DNA of 10,078 bases from positions 1 to 10,078 of the forward strand of contig JAFUWP010000240.1 in assembly GCA_017483405.1 (NCBI GenBank), in the 5' to 3' direction. A program made the translations under genes and the position numbers. Within the stretch, counting starts at the first letter, position 1, and the number at the start of each line of letters is the position of its first letter. Below the pieces are notes generated by a model. The model did no database searches, had not been told where the DNA came from, and saw only the letters and a list, made by a program, of their open reading frames with translations. The DNA comes from Oscillospiraceae bacterium (lineage in GTDB: Bacteria; Bacillota; Clostridia; Oscillospirales; Ruminococcaceae). Shown here in pieces: positions 8,305-10,078 of this stretch.

Positions 8305-9234
8305 ATGAAAAAAAATCTGATTCAGGTCATTAAAATCATTTTCTTTCTGCTGGTGATTTACTTTCTGGGGAGTTACTTTCTGGATAACTGGGAGAAAATC
8401 AAAGAAATCGACTGGAATATTGACGCATTCAGTCTGACAGTATCGTTTCTGCTGTATTTTGCCTATATTGTGACACTGGCATCGCTGTGGCACTTCATCA
8501 CGAAGCTGAATCAATGCAGTATCGGGCATTTTGATGCCGTTATCGCGTATCTGTATTCGATTCCAGGGAAATACATCCCTGGGAAAGTCTTTATGTTAGC
8601 GGCGCGGTGTCCGGCATACGAGAAGCAGAATCAGCCATTGAGAAAAATTACCGTCTGCTTTCTGCTTGAAAATGCCTGTACACTTCTGGGCGCGGCGTTT
8701 CTGTTTCTGATTTCGCTGTTCTTCTTCCCGAATGACCTGCTCGAAAATTATAAATATCTGACGGTTCTGCTGATAATTGCATTTTTTATATGCATCAATC
8801 CGAAGATAATTAATTTCTTTCTGGGGATTGTCGGAAAAATCGCTAAGAAAGATATGCTGATTCCCGTAACTTATCCCGATATGCTGAAAACTGTCTTATT
8901 ATTTATCGCGAACTGGTTAGTTGCCGGTTCTGGGTTTTATATGCTCGTACATGCGGTATATCCTGTACCGGCTTCACAGTGGCTGTATATCGGCGGAATT
9001 TATGGATTATCGACAATCATCGGGATTCTTGCGCTGTTCGCGCCGAGCGGACTGGGTGTCCGTGAAGGCATTCTGACCGCAGGACTATGCTTAATCATGC
9101 CCGAAGAATATGCTCTGACTATCTCCCTGATTTCGAGATTATGGCAGACAGTTGCCGAAATTATCTTAGTTTCCGGCGCGTTTCTGGTGAATCAGGCAGT
9201 CAAGCTCTCACGAAAACCTAAACAGAATATATAA
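8305..9234 (+). CDS. Flippase-like membrane protein (LPG_synthase_TM / UPF0104 family)
   Basis: This is an integral membrane protein of 309 residues with about seven or eight hydrophobic segments. It belongs to the family shared with the membrane half of MprF and with AglD/YbhN-like proteins, thought to move or present lipid-linked substrates. Two family motifs are visible: YIPGKVFMLAARC (about 90-102) and APSGLGVREG (246-255). No soluble synthase domain is attached. The start ATG at 8305 has AAGGA 9 nt upstream and lies 29 nt inside the end of the GT2 gene, so translation is probably coupled to it. Beside a polyprenyl-phosphate GT2 and a GT-C-like enzyme, a role in flipping the lipid-linked sugar is likely but inferred. 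It is the last gene of the operon, with a terminator right behind it. Confidence 0.85.
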   Translation: MKKNLIQVIKIIFFLLVIYFLGSYFLDNWEKIKEIDWNIDAFSLTVSFLLYFAYIVTLASLWHFITKLNQCSIGHFDAVIAYLYSIPGKYIPGKVFMLAARCPAYEKQNQPLRKITVCFLLENACTLLGAAFLFLISLFFFPNDLLENYKYLTVLLIIAFFICINPKIINFFLGIVGKIAKKDMLIPVTYPDMLKTVLLFIANWLVAGSGFYMLVHAVYPVPASQWLYIGGIYGLSTIIGILALFAPSGLGVREGILTAGLCLIMPEEYALTISLISRLWQTVAEIILVSGAFLVNQAVKLSRKPKQNI

Positions 9235-9239
9235 AATAT

Positions 9240-9274
9240 GAACTATCACATATTTTGTGATAGTTCGATTTTTT
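9240..9274 (+). terminator. Rho-independent terminator of the glycan operon
   Basis: Two perfect 11-base arms (GAACTATCACA at 9240-9250 and its complement at 9256-9266) enclose a 5-base loop, with a T6 run at 9269-9274. It starts 5 nt after the last stop codon. It also insulates the downstream toxin promoter from operon readthrough. Confidence 0.9.
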
Positions 9275-9291
9275 GATAATTTTTTCAAATA

Positions 9292-9320
9292 TTGACAAAA
9301 TAAATATTTCATGATATAAT
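9292..9320 (+). promoter_or_regulatory. Consensus sigma-A promoter for the toxin mRNA (RNA I)
   Basis: TTGACA (9292-9297) and TATAAT (9315-9320) are exact consensus with a 17-base spacer. A TG at 9312-9313 adds an extended -10, and AT-rich sequence lies upstream of the -35 like an UP element. The predicted transcription start is near G9327. This is unusually strong for a gene of 29 codons. Confidence 0.92.
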
Positions 9321-9330
9321 AGTGATGTTG

Positions 9331-9360
9331 CCAATCTCCGACCTAATTGGAAGGAGGTGA
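9331..9360 (+). promoter_or_regulatory. Structured toxin leader that can mask the Shine-Dalgarno site
   Basis: CCAAT (9331-9335) pairs with ATTGG (9346-9350) just before the SD. Alternatively CTCC (9336-9339) pairs with GGAG (9353-9356) inside the SD itself. The two pairings exclude each other, so the leader could switch between closed and open forms. Stems are short and the pairing is by eye only. Confidence 0.5.
9351..9360 (+). promoter_or_regulatory. Very strong Shine-Dalgarno site of the toxin gene
   Basis: AAGGAGGTGA is a full ten-base match to the 16S rRNA 3' end and lies 7 nt before ATG 9368. Its last bases are part of the direct repeat targeted by the antisense RNA. Confidence 0.9.
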
Positions 9361-9389
9361 ACACCAGATGGAGATAATTACATCATTTC
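9357..9389 (+). repeat. Direct repeat DRa at the toxin start codon
   Basis: It consists of GTGAACACCA, six divergent bases containing the toxin ATG, GATAATTACATC, then a further TTTC. The second copy is at 9520-9552 in the same orientation, with 10-, 12- and 4-base blocks identical. Confidence 0.92.
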
Positions 9390-9457
9390 TTGTTTCTGTC
9401 GTAGCAGGGGTAGTAGCTTATTACATCTGTAAGTGGCTGGATGGTCTCAAGAAGTAA
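9368..9457 (+). CDS. 29-residue hydrophobic peptide, Fst-like type I toxin
   Basis: The peptide begins MEIITSFLVSVVAGVV, continues AYYICKWLDGLKK and ends at TAA. Residues 3-21 form one membrane-spanning helix, followed by the KWLD motif and a short basic tail. This is the layout of Fst/Ldr-type membrane toxins (Fst of pAD1 is 33 residues with VLDEE in the same place). The typical helix proline of Fst is absent. Coding is supported by a consensus promoter, a perfect SD at ideal spacing, and a terminator 21 nt after the stop. The convergent antisense RNA and the repeat at the start codon match the par arrangement. The peptide would act on the cell's own membrane if the antitoxin RNA is lost. 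Small holin-like peptides are the alternative family reading. Toxicity itself is inferred. Confidence 0.85.
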   Translation: MEIITSFLVSVVAGVVAYYICKWLDGLKK

Positions 9458-9478
9458 AATAAGAAGGCAACACAGCAC

Positions 9479-9515
9479 AAAAACACTCGGAGGTGGCCGC
9501 CTCCGAGTGTTTTTT
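9479..9515. terminator. Bidirectional terminator shared by toxin mRNA and antisense RNA
   Basis: The arms ACACTCGGAGG (9483-9493) and CCTCCGAGTGT (9500-9510) form an 11-bp stem with loop TGGCCG. The + strand has a T6 run (9510-9515) and the - strand a T5 run (complement of 9479-9483). The GGCC in the loop is self-complementary, suiting a loop-loop contact between the two RNAs. It also ends any coaX readthrough transcript. Confidence 0.92.
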
Positions 9516-9519
9516 GTTT

Positions 9520-9552
9520 GTGAACACCATAGATTGATAATTACATCTTTTC
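9520..9552 (+). repeat. Direct repeat DRb at the 5' end of the antisense RNA
   Basis: The sequence reads GTGAACACCA, six divergent bases, GATAATTACATC, one mismatch, TTTC, in the same orientation as DRa. It is transcribed from the opposite strand, so the RNA is antisense to the toxin start region. Its end coincides with the predicted transcription start. Confidence 0.92.
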
Positions 9553-9559
9553 ACTCTTT

Positions 9560-9588
9560 ATTATACACAATAATTTTCAGTTTGTCAA
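9560..9588 (-). promoter_or_regulatory. Consensus sigma-A promoter for the antisense RNA
   Basis: On the - strand, TTGACA (9588-9583) and TATAAT (9565-9560) are exact consensus with a 17-base spacer. The predicted start is at about 9552-9553. The -35 box begins only 4 nt after the coaX stop codon. Confidence 0.92.
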
Positions 9589-9592
9589 GTGG

Positions 9593-10078
9593 TTAAGATT
9601 TATTTTTTTGATAAATTAATGACAAGCCTTTCAGTAATAAATCATCATCCAGAATGATTTCAGACTTACAGAGCGGAATCACCGTGCCGGAAAGCCCGCC
9701 GGTCGCGATGACGGTACATTTTTCGCCGAGTTCCTCCTCGATTCTGGAAATCATGCCATCGAGAGAAGATGCTGTCGCGTACATGATACCGGATTTCATA
9801 CAGTCAACCGTATTCGAGCCGATAACTTTCTTAGGGGCTTCAAAACCGATTTTCGGGAGCTGGGAAGTCTTATCGACAAGCGCGTTCATGGAAACCGCCA
9901 TACCGGTCATGATAACTCCGCCGATATACTGTTTTTTAGAGTTAATCACAGAAAGTGTTGTTGCCGTGCCCATATCAATGATAATCTGCGGAACGGGATA
10001 TTCATGCAGACCTGCGACAGCATCCACAACCAAATCAGAACCGAGCTGGGCAGGATTATCAATCACGATATTCAGGCC
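9593..10078 (-). CDS. coaX: Type III pantothenate kinase, C-terminal part (runs off window)
   Basis: This is a cytoplasmic enzyme that phosphorylates pantothenate with ATP in the first step of coenzyme A synthesis. The frame is open to the window end (Gly-Leu-Asn-Ile-Val before IDNPAQLG), so about 160 C-terminal residues of a roughly 255-residue protein are visible. Family motifs in order are DNPAQLGSDLVVDAVAG (with the Asp at the GADR catalytic position), IIDMGTATTLSV (phosphate-binding), YIGGVIMTGM, LVDKTSQLP, IGSNTVDCMKSG, ATGGL and DDDLLLKGL near the end. Leu replaces the Arg of the classic GADR, as I recall for clostridial members. The stop is TAA. There is no private terminator before the antisense RNA promoter, so its mRNA may extend to the bidirectional terminator at 9479-9515. 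Confidence 0.93.
   Translation of the reverse strand, partial: GLNIVIDNPAQLGSDLVVDAVAGLHEYPVPQIIIDMGTATTLSVINSKKQYIGGVIMTGMAVSMNALVDKTSQLPKIGFEAPKKVIGSNTVDCMKSGIMYATASSLDGMISRIEEELGEKCTVIATGGLSGTVIPLCKSEIILDDDLLLKGLSLIYQKNKS

Larger units (their letters stand above)
7344..8333 (+). pseudogene. GT2 polyprenyl-phosphate glycosyltransferase (DPM1/GtrB-like), interrupted by in-frame TAG
   Basis: The intact gene would encode about 329 residues of a family 2 transferase that makes polyprenyl-phosphate sugar on the cytoplasmic face. The first 131 residues show the GT-A fold: IQIPCYNEEETL at the start, INDGSQDNT (Asp40) and the metal/nucleotide motif NTDADN (Asp90, Asp92). Then TAG at 7737-7739 stops translation. 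The same frame continues without any shift as KFQHLGSWVVR, then DIPDAPSGFRAYSREA (the acceptor-side SGFR motif), two membrane segments (about 230-255 and 265-290) and a basic tail. The stop sits between conserved blocks where family members have an ordinary residue, so a one-base change from CAG or AAG explains it. The ATG at 7344 has AAGG 9 nt upstream. The 3' end overlaps the next gene by 29 nt. It is either a broken gene, a sequencing error or an amber readthrough gene; a null mutation is the simplest view. Confidence 0.8.
9478..9552 (-). ncRNA. Antisense antitoxin RNA (RNA II-like)
   Basis: The predicted RNA of about 75 nt starts near 9552 under a consensus - strand promoter and ends at the shared terminator. 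Its 5' 33 nt are the complement of repeat DRb. Because DRb resembles DRa, the RNA can pair with the toxin mRNA over GUGAACACCA and GAUAAUUACAUC, flanking and covering the start codon. The terminator half is fully complementary to the 3' end of the toxin mRNA. The toxin coding region proper is not overlapped. There is no open reading frame with an SD in it. The existence of the RNA is predicted, not observed. Confidence 0.82.

Noticed and set aside
1000..9200. Very frequent TCCGG/CCGGA words through the operon
   Set aside because: They follow from preferred codons (CCG Pro, CGG Arg, GGA Gly, TCC Ser) in frame and show no regular spacing or intergenic location.
9240..9266. Inverted repeat containing TCACA and TGTGA as a Crp-type operator
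   Set aside because: The half-sites point the wrong way for a Crp site and the palindrome is followed directly by T6. A terminator explains it fully.
9235..9592. Riboswitch, tRNA, insertion sequence ends or CRISPR repeats in the intergenic gap
   Set aside because: There is no cloverleaf, no transposase remnant and only two repeat copies. The promoters, small ORF, terminators and direct repeats account for nearly all bases.

Overview
The window looks chromosomal and comes from a low-to-mid GC Gram-positive bacterium. Near-consensus sigma-A promoters, strong AGGAGG-type Shine-Dalgarno (SD) sites, a clostridial-type type III pantothenate kinase and the gene family mix point to a Firmicute, plausibly a Ruminococcus/Oscillospiraceae-like gut or rumen species. 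The taxonomic guess is inference.

Positions 1-9234 (+ strand) are the distal part of one tightly packed surface-glycan operon. Its order is: the 3' part of a Wzt/TagH-type ABC exporter ATPase with a carbohydrate-binding C-terminal domain; an FkbM-type methyltransferase fused to a long coiled coil; a small coiled-coil protein; two GT4 glycosyltransferases; a large GT-C-like membrane glycosyltransferase; a polyprenyl-phosphate GT2 broken by an in-frame TAG; and a flippase-like (LPG_synthase_TM/UPF0104) membrane protein. Three consecutive pairs share ATGA start/stop overlaps and no gap exceeds 17 nt, so the genes are probably co-transcribed and translationally coupled. The first genes would build, modify and export a glycan. 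The last three resemble a three-part outside-decoration module (lipid-linked sugar synthase, flippase, extracytoplasmic transferase), and its synthase is interrupted here. A hairpin terminator at 9240-9274 closes the operon.

Positions 9292-9588 hold what I consider the most interesting item: a compact two-RNA locus with the architecture of the Fst/par (pAD1) type I toxin-antitoxin systems. A consensus + strand promoter drives an mRNA of about 190 nt that encodes a 29-residue hydrophobic peptide ending in a KWLD tail. A consensus - strand promoter drives a convergent RNA of about 75 nt. Both RNAs end at one bidirectional terminator. A direct repeat lies at the toxin SD/start codon and again at the 5' end of the antisense RNA, so the small RNA can pair with the toxin translation start.

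Positions 9593-10078 (- strand) are the C-terminal part of coaX (type III pantothenate kinase), running off the window. Its stop codon directly abuts the antitoxin RNA promoter on the same strand.
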